A stretch of 64,000 nt of DNA from Streptomyces sp. CA-210063 (lineage in GTDB: Bacteria > Actinomycetota > Actinomycetes > Streptomycetales > Streptomycetaceae): positions 8,618,001 to 8,682,000 of the forward strand of contig NZ_CP102512.1 of NCBI RefSeq assembly GCF_024612015.1. Direction: 5' to 3'. The notes under the pieces are model-generated. The model had not been told where the DNA came from. It did not search any database and worked only from the letters and a program-made list of their open reading frames with translations. Positions within the stretch are counted from its first letter, which is position 1. The number at the start of each line of letters is the position of its first letter. Position numbers and translations under genes: made by a program. Below are positions 53,976 to 63,536 of the stretch, in pieces.

Positions 53976-54884
53976 CTACTGGTTGAGCTGGCAGGGGGCG
54001 AGCGCCTCCAGGCCCTCCGGCTTGGCGGCGGCGCGGCCGATCGCCGTCTCGATGCGGTTCAGCGCGGCGACGCGCTTGTCCTCCAGCGGGCCGAGGATGG
54101 CGTTCTGGACGAAGTTGGGGCCGCCCTGGCCGACCGTGTCGATCAGGCGCTGGTTGGCCTCCTGGATCTGCGTGTCGAGCTGGGCCAGGTTGCGGTCGAC
54201 CTCGGCCTGCGCGGACGCCGGGATCGCCGGGAGGCTGCCCTCGACGGCCGGGCAGGAGATGGTGCCCGCGGCACCGGCGTCGCCCGCGTCCCCGGCGGCG
54301 TCACCCGCGCCCGCCTCCTCGCCGGCCCCGGCCTCCTCGCCCGCGCCCGCTTCCCCACCGGCCGCCGTCTCGGTCGGCGCGGCGGTGGCCTCCTCGCCCG
54401 CACCGGCCCCCGCCTCCTCGCCGGCGCCCGCCGCGCCGCCCTGGACGAGCTCGCAGGGCGCGAGGGCTTCCAGGCCCTCGGGCTTGGCGGCGGCGCGGCC
54501 GATGGCGGTCTCGATGCGGTTGAGCGCGGCGACGCGCTTGTCCTCCAGCGGGCCGAGGATGGCGTTCTGGACGAAGTTGGGGCCGCCCTGGCCGACCGTG
54601 TCGATCAGGCGCTGGTTGGCCTCCTGGATCTGGGTCTGCAGCTGGGCGAGGTTGCTGGTGACCTCGGCCTGGGCGGAGGCGGGGATCGCCGGGAGGCTGC
54701 CCTCGACGGCCGGGCAGGAGATGGTGCCGGGGGACGCGTTCCCCGCGGCGTCCTGCCCGTTGTTGTTGGCACCCTCACCGGCGAGGGCGGAACCCGCGAT
54801 GACCGCTCCGGAGAGCACGACCGCGGCGGCGCCGCCGATGATCCCTACGCGACGCTTGTTGTACTTCGGAAGAGCCCTGGACAT
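53976..54884 (-). CDS. Secreted protein with two nearly identical 91-residue domains
   Basis: The product is 302 residues with a signal peptide (hydrophobic GIIGGAAAVVLSGAVIAGSA, ending ALA). Residues 54-144 and 208-298 are repeats that differ at only 3 positions (76, 77 and 83 of the first copy). Each begins TISCPAVEGSLPAIPASAQA, ends APC, and holds two cysteines at its ends (57/144 and 211/298) plus a central helical part (QIQEANQRLIDTVGQGGPNF). The linker 145-207 is almost only Gly, Ala, Glu and Asp. At DNA level the copies share long identical runs, so duplication or conversion is recent. I do not recognise the domain; a single-domain relative probably exists in other Streptomyces. Confidence 0.88.
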   Translation of the reverse strand: MSRALPKYNKRRVGIIGGAAAVVLSGAVIAGSALAGEGANNNGQDAAGNASPGTISCPAVEGSLPAIPASAQAEVTSNLAQLQTQIQEANQRLIDTVGQGGPNFVQNAILGPLEDKRVAALNRIETAIGRAAAKPEGLEALAPCELVQGGAAGAGEEAGAGAGEEATAAPTETAAGGEAGAGEEAGAGEEAGAGDAAGDAGDAGAAGTISCPAVEGSLPAIPASAQAEVDRNLAQLDTQIQEANQRLIDTVGQGGPNFVQNAILGPLEDKRVAALNRIETAIGRAAAKPEGLEALAPCQLNQ

Positions 54885-55011
54885 GCGGATGCCTCACTCG
54901 GGTCGGGTGTGGTCGTTGTTTACAAACGCGGCGCCTGCGTTCGGGGAGAGTTACGGGAAAGCGGTTTCGTTTGTTCAAACGTTTCTGGGGATCTCTGGAA
55001 GTTCTCCCAGA

Positions 55012-55050
55012 TTGACTATTCATGCAGGATCCCGCATACTCATGCATATC
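55012..55050 (+). promoter_or_regulatory. argG promoter with ARG-box-like sites
   Basis: TTGACT at 55012-55017 and CATACT at 55035-55040 are 17 bases apart. ATTCATGCA at 55018-55026 and CTCATGCATATC at about 55039-55050 look like ArgR half-sites within and just after the promoter. Confidence 0.65.
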
Positions 55051-55076
55051 GGTGAACGCAAGGTGAGGAGAGCCCC

Positions 55077-56279
55077 GTGACCGAGCGCGTCGTACTCGCC
55101 TACTCGGGCGGTCTTGACACCTCCGTCGCCATCGGCTGGATCGCCGAGGAGACGGGTGCCGAGGTCATCGCGGTCGCGGTGGACGTCGGCCAGGGCGGCG
55201 AGGACTTGGACGTCATCCGCAAGCGCGCCCTCGCCTGCGGCGCGGTCGAGGCCGAAGTGGCCGACGCGCGGGACGAGTTCGCCGACGAGTACTGCCTCCC
55301 GGCGATCAAGGCCAACGCCCTCTACATGGATCGCTATCCGCTGGTCTCCGCGCTCTCCCGCCCGACGATCGTCAAGCACCTCGTCGCCGCCGCCCGGAAG
55401 CACGGCGCCACGACCGTCGCCCACGGCTGCACCGGCAAGGGCAACGACCAGGTCCGCTTCGAGGCCGGCATCGTCGCCCTCGCCCCCGACCTGAAGTGCG
55501 TCGCCCCGGTCCGCGACTACGCGATGACCCGCGACAAGGCCATCGCGTTCTGCGAGGCCAAGCGCCTCCCGATCGCCACCACCAGGAAGTCCCCGTACTC
55601 CATCGACCAGAACGTCTTCGGACGCGCCGTCGAGACGGGCTTCCTGGAGGACATCTGGAACGGCCCGATCGAGGACATCTACGAGTACACCCAGAACCCG
55701 GCGGGCCTGCGCGACCCCGACGAGGTCGTCGTCACGTTCGAGCAGGGCGTCCCGGTCGCGATCGACGGCAGGCCCGTCACCGTCCTCCAGGCGATCCAGG
55801 AGCTGAACGAGCGCGCCGGCGCCCAGGGCGTCGGCCGGATCGACATGGTCGAGGACCGTCTCGTCGGCATCAAGTCCCGCGAGGTCTACGAGGCCCCGGG
55901 CGCGATCGCCCTCATCACGGCCCACCAGGAACTGGAGAACGTCACCGTCGAGCGCGAACTCGCCCGCTACAAGCGGCAGGTCGAGCAGCGCTGGGGCGAA
56001 CTCGTCTACGACGGCCAGTGGTTCTCCCCGCTCAAGCGCGCCCTCGACGGCTTCATCGACGAGGCCAACGAGTACGTCTCCGGCGACATCCGCATGACGC
56101 TGCACGGCGGCCGCGCGGTGGTCACGGGCCGGCGCTCGCAGTCCTCGCTGTACGACTTCAACCTGGCGACGTACGACACGGGCGACACGTTCGACCAGGC
56201 CGCGGCCAAGGGCTTCATCGACATCTACGGCCTGTCGTCGAAGATCGCCGCCGAGCGGGACCTGTCCAAGGGCCGATAA
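55077..56279 (+). CDS. argG: Argininosuccinate synthase
   Basis: The 400-residue enzyme joins citrulline and aspartate with ATP. Conserved pieces are [19 protein letters not shown] (PP-loop), [13 protein letters not shown] and the C-terminal substrate region around [20 protein letters not shown]. The start is the GTG at 55077 after GAGGAGAG. It is followed 39 bases later by argH, so the two form an operon that completes arginine synthesis separately from argCJBDR. Confidence 0.98.
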   Translation: MTERVVLAYSGGLDTSVAIGWIAEETGAEVIAVAVDVGQGGEDLDVIRKRALACGAVEAEVADARDEFADEYCLPAIKANALYMDRYPLVSALSRPTIVKHLVAAARKHGATTVAHGCTGKGNDQVRFEAGIVALAPDLKCVAPVRDYAMTRDKAIAFCEAKRLPIATTRKSPYSIDQNVFGRAVETGFLEDIWNGPIEDIYEYTQNPAGLRDPDEVVVTFEQGVPVAIDGRPVTVLQAIQELNERAGAQGVGRIDMVEDRLVGIKSREVYEAPGAIALITAHQELENVTVERELARYKRQVEQRWGELVYDGQWFSPLKRALDGFIDEANEYVSGDIRMTLHGGRAVVTGRRSQSSLYDFNLATYDTGDTFDQAAAKGFIDIYGLSSKIAAERDLSKGR

Positions 56280-57749
<1,470 letters not shown>

Positions 57750-57766
57750 GGCAAAGCGCCCCGTCA

Positions 57767-57872
57767 GGAGCGGGGAACTGCGCGAGAAGTCCCACCGAAC
57801 CCGCACCTCGGGGGTCGAAGGGGCGCAGTCCCTGGGGATGGGGACGGATAGGGGCGGCGGGGGCGGAAACTC
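57767..57872. repeat. Interspersed repeat remnants after argH
   Basis: A shortened core, AGGAGCGGGGAACTGCGC, is at about 57766-57783 (bases missing compared with the 20-base core). At about 57836-57872 lies a copy of the right arm of the 5512-5735 element (GGGGATGGGGACGGATAGGG and GCGGCGGGGGCG). No gene lies between argH and 57957. Confidence 0.7.
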
Positions 57873-57956
57873 CCCGGAGCCCCACACCACACAACGAAGG
57901 TCATCGCGAGTTACGTTGGTCGGCAGCCCCAAGGAGCCGACCGAACGGAGCCCGCG

Positions 57957-58928
57957 ATGCCCTTCGCCCGACTGGCCACAGCGACAACCCCCACCTGCCA
58001 CATCGGACTCGGCCTCGCCGCGGTCGGCCGCCCCGGCTACATCAACCTCGGCCGCGACCACGACCTCGGAGCCGACCGCGGCGTCGAGGCGCTGCGCACC
58101 CGCACCCACGACCTCCTCGACGCCGCCTACGCCCAGGGCGTCCGCTACTTCGACGCGGCCCGCTCGTACGGCCGCTCGGAGGAGTTCCTGGCGGCCTGGC
58201 TGAGCACCCGCCCGGACATCGACGACATCGTCGTCGGCAGCAAGTGGGGCTACACCTACACCGCCGACTGGACCACCGACGCCGAGCGGCACGAGGTCAA
58301 GGACCACAGCGTCCAGGCGTACGAACGGCAGCGCGCCGAGAGCGTCGAGCTGCTCGGCGACCGCCTCGACCTCTACCAGATCCACTCGGTGACCCCGGAC
58401 AGCCCGGCCCTCACCGACAAGGAACTCCACGCCAAGCTGGCGGAGGCCGCCGCCCAGGGCGTCACCATCGGCTTCTCCACGAGCGGCCCGGCCCAGGCGG
58501 AGGCCATCCGCGCCGCCCTCGCCGTGACGGTTGACGACGAGCCCCTCTTCCGTACCGTCCAGTCGACGTACAACGCCCTGGAGACCTCCGCCGCCCCCGC
58601 CCTCGCCGAGGCGCACGACGCCGGACTCACCGTGATCGTCAAGGAGGGCATGGCCAACGGCCGCCTGGCCGAGCCGTACGCCCCGGACGCGCTGAAGTCG
58701 GTCGCCCAGGAGACGGGCCTCGGCTGCGACGCGGTCGCCCTGGCGCTCGTTCTGCGGCAGCCCTGGGCCGGTGTCGTCCTCTCCGGCGCCGCCACCACCC
58801 TCCAGCTCGCCTCCAACCTGCACGCGGCGGTCGTCGACCTCGACGACGAACAGCTGACCCGCCTCGCGAACCTCGTCGAGGACCCGCGGACGTACTGGGA
58901 GAAGCGCGGCCGGCTGCCCTGGCACTGA
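57957..58928 (+). CDS. Aldo/keto reductase
   Basis: The 323-residue NADP(H)-dependent TIM barrel has the catalytic tetrad Asp/Tyr in VRYFDAARSYGRSE, Lys in IVVGSKWGYTYTAD and His in LYQIHSVTPD. The C-terminal nucleotide region (PWAGVVLSGAATTLQLASNL) is present. The substrate is unknown. It is on the same strand as argGH but separated by about 200 bases of repeat material, so it probably has its own promoter. Confidence 0.94.
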   Translation: MPFARLATATTPTCHIGLGLAAVGRPGYINLGRDHDLGADRGVEALRTRTHDLLDAAYAQGVRYFDAARSYGRSEEFLAAWLSTRPDIDDIVVGSKWGYTYTADWTTDAERHEVKDHSVQAYERQRAESVELLGDRLDLYQIHSVTPDSPALTDKELHAKLAEAAAQGVTIGFSTSGPAQAEAIRAALAVTVDDEPLFRTVQSTYNALETSAAPALAEAHDAGLTVIVKEGMANGRLAEPYAPDALKSVAQETGLGCDAVALALVLRQPWAGVVLSGAATTLQLASNLHAAVVDLDDEQLTRLANLVEDPRTYWEKRGRLPWH

Positions 58929-58954
58929 GAAAGAACCCTGGTGGGCGACCTGCC

Positions 58955-59014
58955 ATGAGACATCCATGCCTGTGATGAGACAAGAATGTCTCATGTGGGC
59001 TATGGTTGTCTCAT
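58955..59014. promoter_or_regulatory. Nested symmetric double operator of the TetR/MFS operon
   Basis: ATGAGACA lies at 58955-58962 and 58975-58982, and TGTCTCAT at 58987-58994 and 59007-59014. The layout is half-site, 12 bases, half-site, 4 bases, half-site, 12 bases, half-site, fully symmetric about 58984.5. The last half-site covers the ATG at 59013, and a TATGGT -10 sits at 59001-59006, so binding would block a leaderless promoter. Confidence 0.85.
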
Positions 59015-59588
59015 GGCCGTCGACCGTGAACACGTGCTGCGCAGCGCAGCCGCCCTACTGACCCGCAAATCCACCGCGACCATGGACGAGGTCGCCAAGG
59101 CCGCCGGGATCAGCCGGGCCACGCTGCACCGCCAGTTCGCCGGGCGCGACGCGCTCGTACGGGCGCTGGAGGCGCTCGGCATCGCGGAGTGCGAGGCCGC
59201 ACTGGACGCGGCCCGCCTGACCGAGGGCCCGGCCCGCGAGGCCGTACGACGGCTCGTGCGGGAGGTCGAACCGGCCGCGGGCCTCCTCGCCTTCCTCTAC
59301 TCCGAGAACCAGTTGTTCGAGGGGGAGCAGCACGAGGGCTGGTTCCGGATCGACGACCGCATCGCGGCCCTCTTCCGACGCGGCCAGGCGGCCGGCGAGT
59401 TCCGTATCGACCTCACCCCGGCCTGGCTCACCGAGGCGCTGTACGGCCTGCTGGCCTCCGGTGCCTGGGCGGTCTCGGAAGGCCGCGTGGCCCCCAAGGA
59501 CTTCCACTTCATGATCGTCGAGCTGCTGCTCGGCGGCGCACTGCGCCACCCCGAGCCACATTCCGGACAACCGAGAGAGGAATCATGA
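59013..59588 (+). CDS. TetR-family repressor
   Basis: The product is 191 residues from the ATG at 59013. The N-terminal helix-turn-helix is complete (LTRKSTATMDEVAKAAGISR, then ATLHRQFAGRDALVRALEAL), followed by a helical ligand domain. The start at 59013 is chosen over ATG 58986, because 59013 fits the -10 box and starts at MAVDREHVL, while the upstream form would be read from within the operator. It is followed, with a 4-base overlap, by an MFS efflux gene that it is expected to repress along with itself. Confidence 0.93.
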   Translation: MAVDREHVLRSAAALLTRKSTATMDEVAKAAGISRATLHRQFAGRDALVRALEALGIAECEAALDAARLTEGPAREAVRRLVREVEPAAGLLAFLYSENQLFEGEQHEGWFRIDDRIAALFRRGQAAGEFRIDLTPAWLTEALYGLLASGAWAVSEGRVAPKDFHFMIVELLLGGALRHPEPHSGQPREES

Positions 59589-61108
59589 CCAGCATCCTGC
59601 AGCCGGCCCGCACGGTGGAGACGGAGAAGAGGCCGGGCCGGTGGCTCGCGCTCTCCGTCCTCGTGCTCGCCGTGCTGCTGGTGGCCGTCGACGCGACCGT
59701 CCTCGGCCTCGCGAGCCCCTACATCAGCGAGGACCTGAAGCCCTCGGGCACCCAGCTCCTGTGGATCGGCGACGTCTACTCGTTCGTCATCGCGGGCCTG
59801 CTCGTCTCGGCCGGCAGCCTCGGCGACCGCGTCGGCCGCAAGAAGCTGCTGCTGCTCGGCGCCACCGCGTTCGGCGCGATTTCCGTGCTCAACGCCTACG
59901 CCACGACACCCGAGTTGATGATCGTCGCAAGGGCGCTGCTCGGTGTCGCGGGCGCGACCCTGATGCCCGCCACCCTCGCCCTGATCCGCAACCTCTTCCA
60001 CGACCCGCGCGAACGCAGCCTCGCCATCGGCATCTGGGGCGCCACGGCCTCCGCGGGCACGGCGGTCGGCCCGGTCGTCGGCGGTTTCCTGCTCGAACAC
60101 TTCTGGTGGGGCTCGGTCTTCCTGATCAACCTGCCGGTGATGGTCGTCCTCGTCCTCGTCGGGATCAAGCTGCTGCCCGAGTCCCGCCACCCGGACCCCG
60201 GCCCGTGGGACCTGCCCAGCGTCGGCCTGTCACTCATCGGCATGATCGGTGTCGTGTACGCGGTGAAGGAGACCGCCGCCCACGGCCTCGACGGCGACGC
60301 GCTCGCCGCGGGCCTCTTCGGAGCCGCCGCGCTGTACTTCTTCGTACGCCGCCAGCTGACCCTGCCGCACCCGCTGCTGGACATACGACTGTTCCGCAAC
60401 CGAGGCTTCTCCGGAGCCGTCCTCGCCGACCTGCTGACGATTCTCGGCCTGTCCGGCCTGGTCTTCTTCCTCTCCCAGTTCCTGCAACTCGTCCAGGGCA
60501 GGGGCCCGTTGGAGGCGGGCCTCGCGGAACTCCCGGCGGCCGTCGGCGCGGTGGCGGCCGGCCTGGTCGCGGGAGCCGCCGCCCGCCGCTTCTCCGTCCG
60601 ATCCGTGGTGGCGGGCGGCCTCGCGGCCATCGGCCTGGCCCTGGGCATGCTCACCCTGGTCGACCGGTCCACCGGCTACCCCCTGATCGGCGCGGCCCTG
60701 CTGATCGTCGGCGTCGGCGCGGGTTTCGCCTTCACCGTCACCGCCGACGTCATCCTCTCCAGCGTCCCGAAGGAACAGGCGGGTTCGGCCTCGGCGGTCT
60801 CCGAGACGGCGTACGAGTTGGGTGCCGCCCTGGGCATCGCGGTCCTGGGCTCCATCGTGACCGGCGTGTACCGCGACTTCACGGCCCCTGCGGGCACTCC
60901 GGCCGGGGCCCACGAGTCCTTGGGCGGCGCGGTGGAGGTGGCGGCGGGCATGCCGCCGGCAACGGCTCAGACCCTGCTCGCATCGGCCCGCGAGTCCTTC
61001 GTCGACGGCCTCACCATCGCCGCGGGCGCGGGAGCGGTGGTCCTTCTGGCGACGGCGGCAGCGGCATGGTTCATGCTCCGCGGCCAACGGCTGGACAGCC
61101 GACCTTAG
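59585..61108 (+). CDS. MFS drug efflux transporter, DHA2 (14-helix) type
   Basis: The 507-residue, EmrB/QacA-like protein has about fourteen hydrophobic helices. Motif A is GSLGDRVGRKKLLLLGATAF, motif C-like sequence is SAGTAVGPVVGGFLLEHFWW, and VAVDATVLGLASPYISEDLK is the motif D1-like first helix. It probably exports a lipophilic cation or antibiotic by proton antiport; the actual substrate is unknown. It is translationally coupled to the TetR gene. Confidence 0.95.
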   Translation: MTSILQPARTVETEKRPGRWLALSVLVLAVLLVAVDATVLGLASPYISEDLKPSGTQLLWIGDVYSFVIAGLLVSAGSLGDRVGRKKLLLLGATAFGAISVLNAYATTPELMIVARALLGVAGATLMPATLALIRNLFHDPRERSLAIGIWGATASAGTAVGPVVGGFLLEHFWWGSVFLINLPVMVVLVLVGIKLLPESRHPDPGPWDLPSVGLSLIGMIGVVYAVKETAAHGLDGDALAAGLFGAAALYFFVRRQLTLPHPLLDIRLFRNRGFSGAVLADLLTILGLSGLVFFLSQFLQLVQGRGPLEAGLAELPAAVGAVAAGLVAGAAARRFSVRSVVAGGLAAIGLALGMLTLVDRSTGYPLIGAALLIVGVGAGFAFTVTADVILSSVPKEQAGSASAVSETAYELGAALGIAVLGSIVTGVYRDFTAPAGTPAGAHESLGGAVEVAAGMPPATAQTLLASARESFVDGLTIAAGAGAVVLLATAAAAWFMLRGQRLDSRP

Positions 61109-61167
61109 GGGCGCGGGGCTCTATCGATATGCGGCTCCGCCGCGGGGCGCGACCAGCCCCCACAAAC
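61108..61167. repeat. Second interspersed repeat family, copy 2
   Basis: Reading the minus strand gives GGGGGCTGGTCGCGCCCCGC, then GGCGGAGCCGCAT and AGCCCCGCGCCCCT, matching the copy at 40974-41041. It begins within the stop region of the MFS gene and lies between convergent genes. Confidence 0.8.
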
Positions 61168-61208
61168 CCGCAGCCGACGAACGACGGAAGTCCCCGGCCC
61201 CAGCGGAG

Positions 61209-61883
61209 CTACGCCGCCTCTTTCGCCTTCGACGCATACATGTCCACGTACTCCTGCCCCGACAGCCGCATGACCTCAGTCATCACGGAATCGGTCACCG
61301 CCCGCAGCACATACCGGTCCCGATCCATCCCCTCGTACCGGGAGAACTCCATCGCCTCACCGAACCGCACCGTCACCCGGTGCGGCCGGGGCAGCCCCGC
61401 ACCCCCCGGCTGAATCTTGTCCGTCCCGATCATCGCGAACGGAACGACCGGTGCCCCGGTCATCAGGGTCAGCCGGGCGATCCCGGTACGCCCCCGGTAC
61501 AGCCGTCCGTCGGGCGACCGTGTGCCCTCGGGGTAGATGCCGAACACCTTGCCCTCGTCCAGGATCCGCCGCCCGGTCATCAGCGCGGCCACACCGCCCC
61601 GGCCGCCGTCGCGGTCGACGGGGATCATGCCGACGCCGATGAAGAACCAGGCCATCAGGCGGCCCTTGACGCCCTTGCCGGTGACGTACTCGTCCTTGCC
61701 GATGAAGAAGACCTGCCGGTCGCAGACCAGCGGCAGGATCATCGAGTCGATGAACGTCAGATGGTTGCCGGCGAGGATCACCGGACCGTCCCCCGGGATG
61801 TGCTCCGCACCCTCCACCCGAGGGCGGAACATCAGGCGCATGATCGGTCCGAGCACTGCCTTGATGAGCGCGAAGCGGGACAA
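61209..61883 (-). CDS. Lysophospholipid acyltransferase, PlsC type
   Basis: The 224-residue membrane-associated acyltransferase has the four PlsC motifs: AGNHLTFIDSMI (block I, catalytic His-Asp), GMIPVDRDGGRG (II), GIYPEGTRSPDGRLYRGRTG (III) and APVVPFAMIGTDKI (IV). It adds an acyl chain to lysophosphatidate or a related lysolipid. A TTG start at 61883 is chosen because GGGAGGG lies 4-6 bases upstream and translation then begins MSRFALIKAVLGP; a longer form from 61961 has no ribosome site. Confidence 0.9.
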   Translation of the reverse strand: MSRFALIKAVLGPIMRLMFRPRVEGAEHIPGDGPVILAGNHLTFIDSMILPLVCDRQVFFIGKDEYVTGKGVKGRLMAWFFIGVGMIPVDRDGGRGGVAALMTGRRILDEGKVFGIYPEGTRSPDGRLYRGRTGIARLTLMTGAPVVPFAMIGTDKIQPGGAGLPRPHRVTVRFGEAMEFSRYEGMDRDRYVLRAVTDSVMTEVMRLSGQEYVDMYASKAKEAA

Positions 61884-62162
61884 CTGGCCCTCCCATGTCA
61901 AGCGTTCCGGTACAAGTATGTGCAGGTGAGGACGATACTCCCGGCTCACAGGGTGGCGCACACCGGGTTCACCGAGTGGATACCAACTGTTGACACGCGT
62001 TTACCTGCGGTGACGTCCCGATGGCGGGCTGTCACCGGCCCGCAACATGTGACGGATGTCGCGTCCCCGAACCGATACTCCGTCAACTTCTGTCTCCAGT
62101 GCGACATCCGGCGTCTTCCGCGTGTTGCGTCCCAGGTCTCCCAGCGGTCACCTCACGACACC

Positions 62163-62168
62163 TACGAT
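62163..62168 (+). promoter_or_regulatory. Possible -10 of the GDPD gene in a 326-base divergent gap
   Basis: TACGAT lies 41 bases before the ATG at 62210. The gap 61884-62209 between the acyltransferase and GDPD genes shows no gene; TTGACA at 61990-61995 has no matching -10. Confidence 0.35.
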
Positions 62169-62209
62169 CGTCCCGCTTTGACAGGTGCAGGGCGGTGGGA
62201 GGAGCCGAC

Positions 62210-63400
62210 ATGGGGACGCAGGAGTCGCGGCAGTCGCAGGACTCGCAGCAGCAGGGGCGCGGAACGGGGCGGCGGGCGCTGCTCGGTGCCGCGGTGCTCG
62301 GCGCGGGCGGAGCGGTCCTCGGACTGCCGGCCACGGCGAGAGCCGACGAGGCCAAGGCGAGCGGGAAGTCGGGCGACGGGTACCGGAGTCTGCCGGTGCC
62401 GACGGTCATCGCGCACCGCGGTGCCAGCGGCTACCGCCCGGAGCACACCCTCGGCTCGTACCAGTTGGCCCTCGACATGGGCGCGCACGTCATCGAGCAG
62501 GACCTCGTGCCCACCAAGGACGGCCATCTCGTATGCCGTCACGAGAACGACATCACCGGCACGACCGACGTCGCCGCGCACCCCGAGTTCGCGGGCCGCA
62601 AGACCACGAAGGTCGTTGACGGCGTCTCCTACACCGGCTGGTTCACCGAGGACTTCACCCTCGCCGAGCTGAAGACCCTGCGCGCCAAGGAGCGCATCCC
62701 GGGCAACCGCCAGGAGAACACCCTCTACGACGGCCGCTGGGAGATCCCCTCCTTCGAGGAGGTGCTGCGCTGGGCCGACAAGGAGGGCAGGAAGCGGGGC
62801 GAGCGGATCTGGCTGCACGTCGAGACCAAGCACCCCACCTACTTCCGCAAGCTGGGCCTCGGCCTGGAGGAGCCGCTCGCCAAGCTGCTGCGCAAGTACA
62901 ACCGTCACAAGAAGAACTCGCCCGTCTTCCTGCAGTCGTTCGAGCCGAGCAGCATCCAGCGCCTGAACCGCCTGGTCGACAGCCCCCTCGTCGTCCTGCT
63001 CTCCGGCGCCGCCACCCGGCCCTGGGACTTCGTCGAGGCGGGCGACCCGCGCACGGTCGCCGACCTGGTCAAGCCGGAAGGGCTCGCCTGGATCGCCTCG
63101 TACGCCCAGGGCATCGGCCCCACGCTCGACCTGATCATCCCGCGCGACTCGAGCGGCAACCTCACCACGCCGACCACCCTCGTCGCCGACGCGCACGCCA
63201 AGGGTCTGATCCTGCACCCCTACACGATGCGCAACGAGAACAGCTTCCTGCCCGCCAACTTCCGCAAGGGCACGGACGCCAACGCCTACGGCGACGCCTT
63301 CGGCGCGTTCAAGGTGTACTTCGAGACCGGCATCGACGGCATCTTCACCGACAACCCGGACACGGGCCTGCTGGCCCACGCGGACTTCGTCAACGACTGA
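62210..63400 (+). CDS. Tat-exported glycerophosphodiester phosphodiesterase
   Basis: The 396-residue protein has a twin-arginine signal (GTGRRALLGAAVLGAGGAVL, cleavage near ARA). The GDPD barrel has the catalytic HRG.E (IAHRGASGYRPEHTLGSYQL), metal residues in IEQDLVPTKDGHLVCRHE, and HVETKHPTYF. It hydrolyses glycerophosphodiesters to sn-glycerol-3-phosphate and alcohol outside the cell, and could supply phosphate or use teichoic-acid fragments. The ATG at 62210 follows GGGAGGAG. Confidence 0.95.
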   Translation: MGTQESRQSQDSQQQGRGTGRRALLGAAVLGAGGAVLGLPATARADEAKASGKSGDGYRSLPVPTVIAHRGASGYRPEHTLGSYQLALDMGAHVIEQDLVPTKDGHLVCRHENDITGTTDVAAHPEFAGRKTTKVVDGVSYTGWFTEDFTLAELKTLRAKERIPGNRQENTLYDGRWEIPSFEEVLRWADKEGRKRGERIWLHVETKHPTYFRKLGLGLEEPLAKLLRKYNRHKKNSPVFLQSFEPSSIQRLNRLVDSPLVVLLSGAATRPWDFVEAGDPRTVADLVKPEGLAWIASYAQGIGPTLDLIIPRDSSGNLTTPTTLVADAHAKGLILHPYTMRNENSFLPANFRKGTDANAYGDAFGAFKVYFETGIDGIFTDNPDTGLLAHADFVND

Positions 63401-63492
63401 TCCGCCGGCCGTCGGCAGGGCCATGAGCCACCCGGCCCATGGCCCCGCGCGTCAACGCCCGAGCCCCATGCCCCGATTGGGGTGACTCCCGT

Positions 63493-63520
63493 CCGCCCCG
63501 GCAACCCCTTGCCGGGGCGG
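63493..63520 (+). terminator. Terminator hairpin after the GDPD gene
   Basis: CCGCCCCGGCAA (63493-63504) and TTGCCGGGGCGG (63509-63520) form a perfect 12-base-pair stem with a CCCC loop. There is no T run. Confidence 0.8.
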
Positions 63521-63536
63521 CGGCGTCCCGGGGCAT

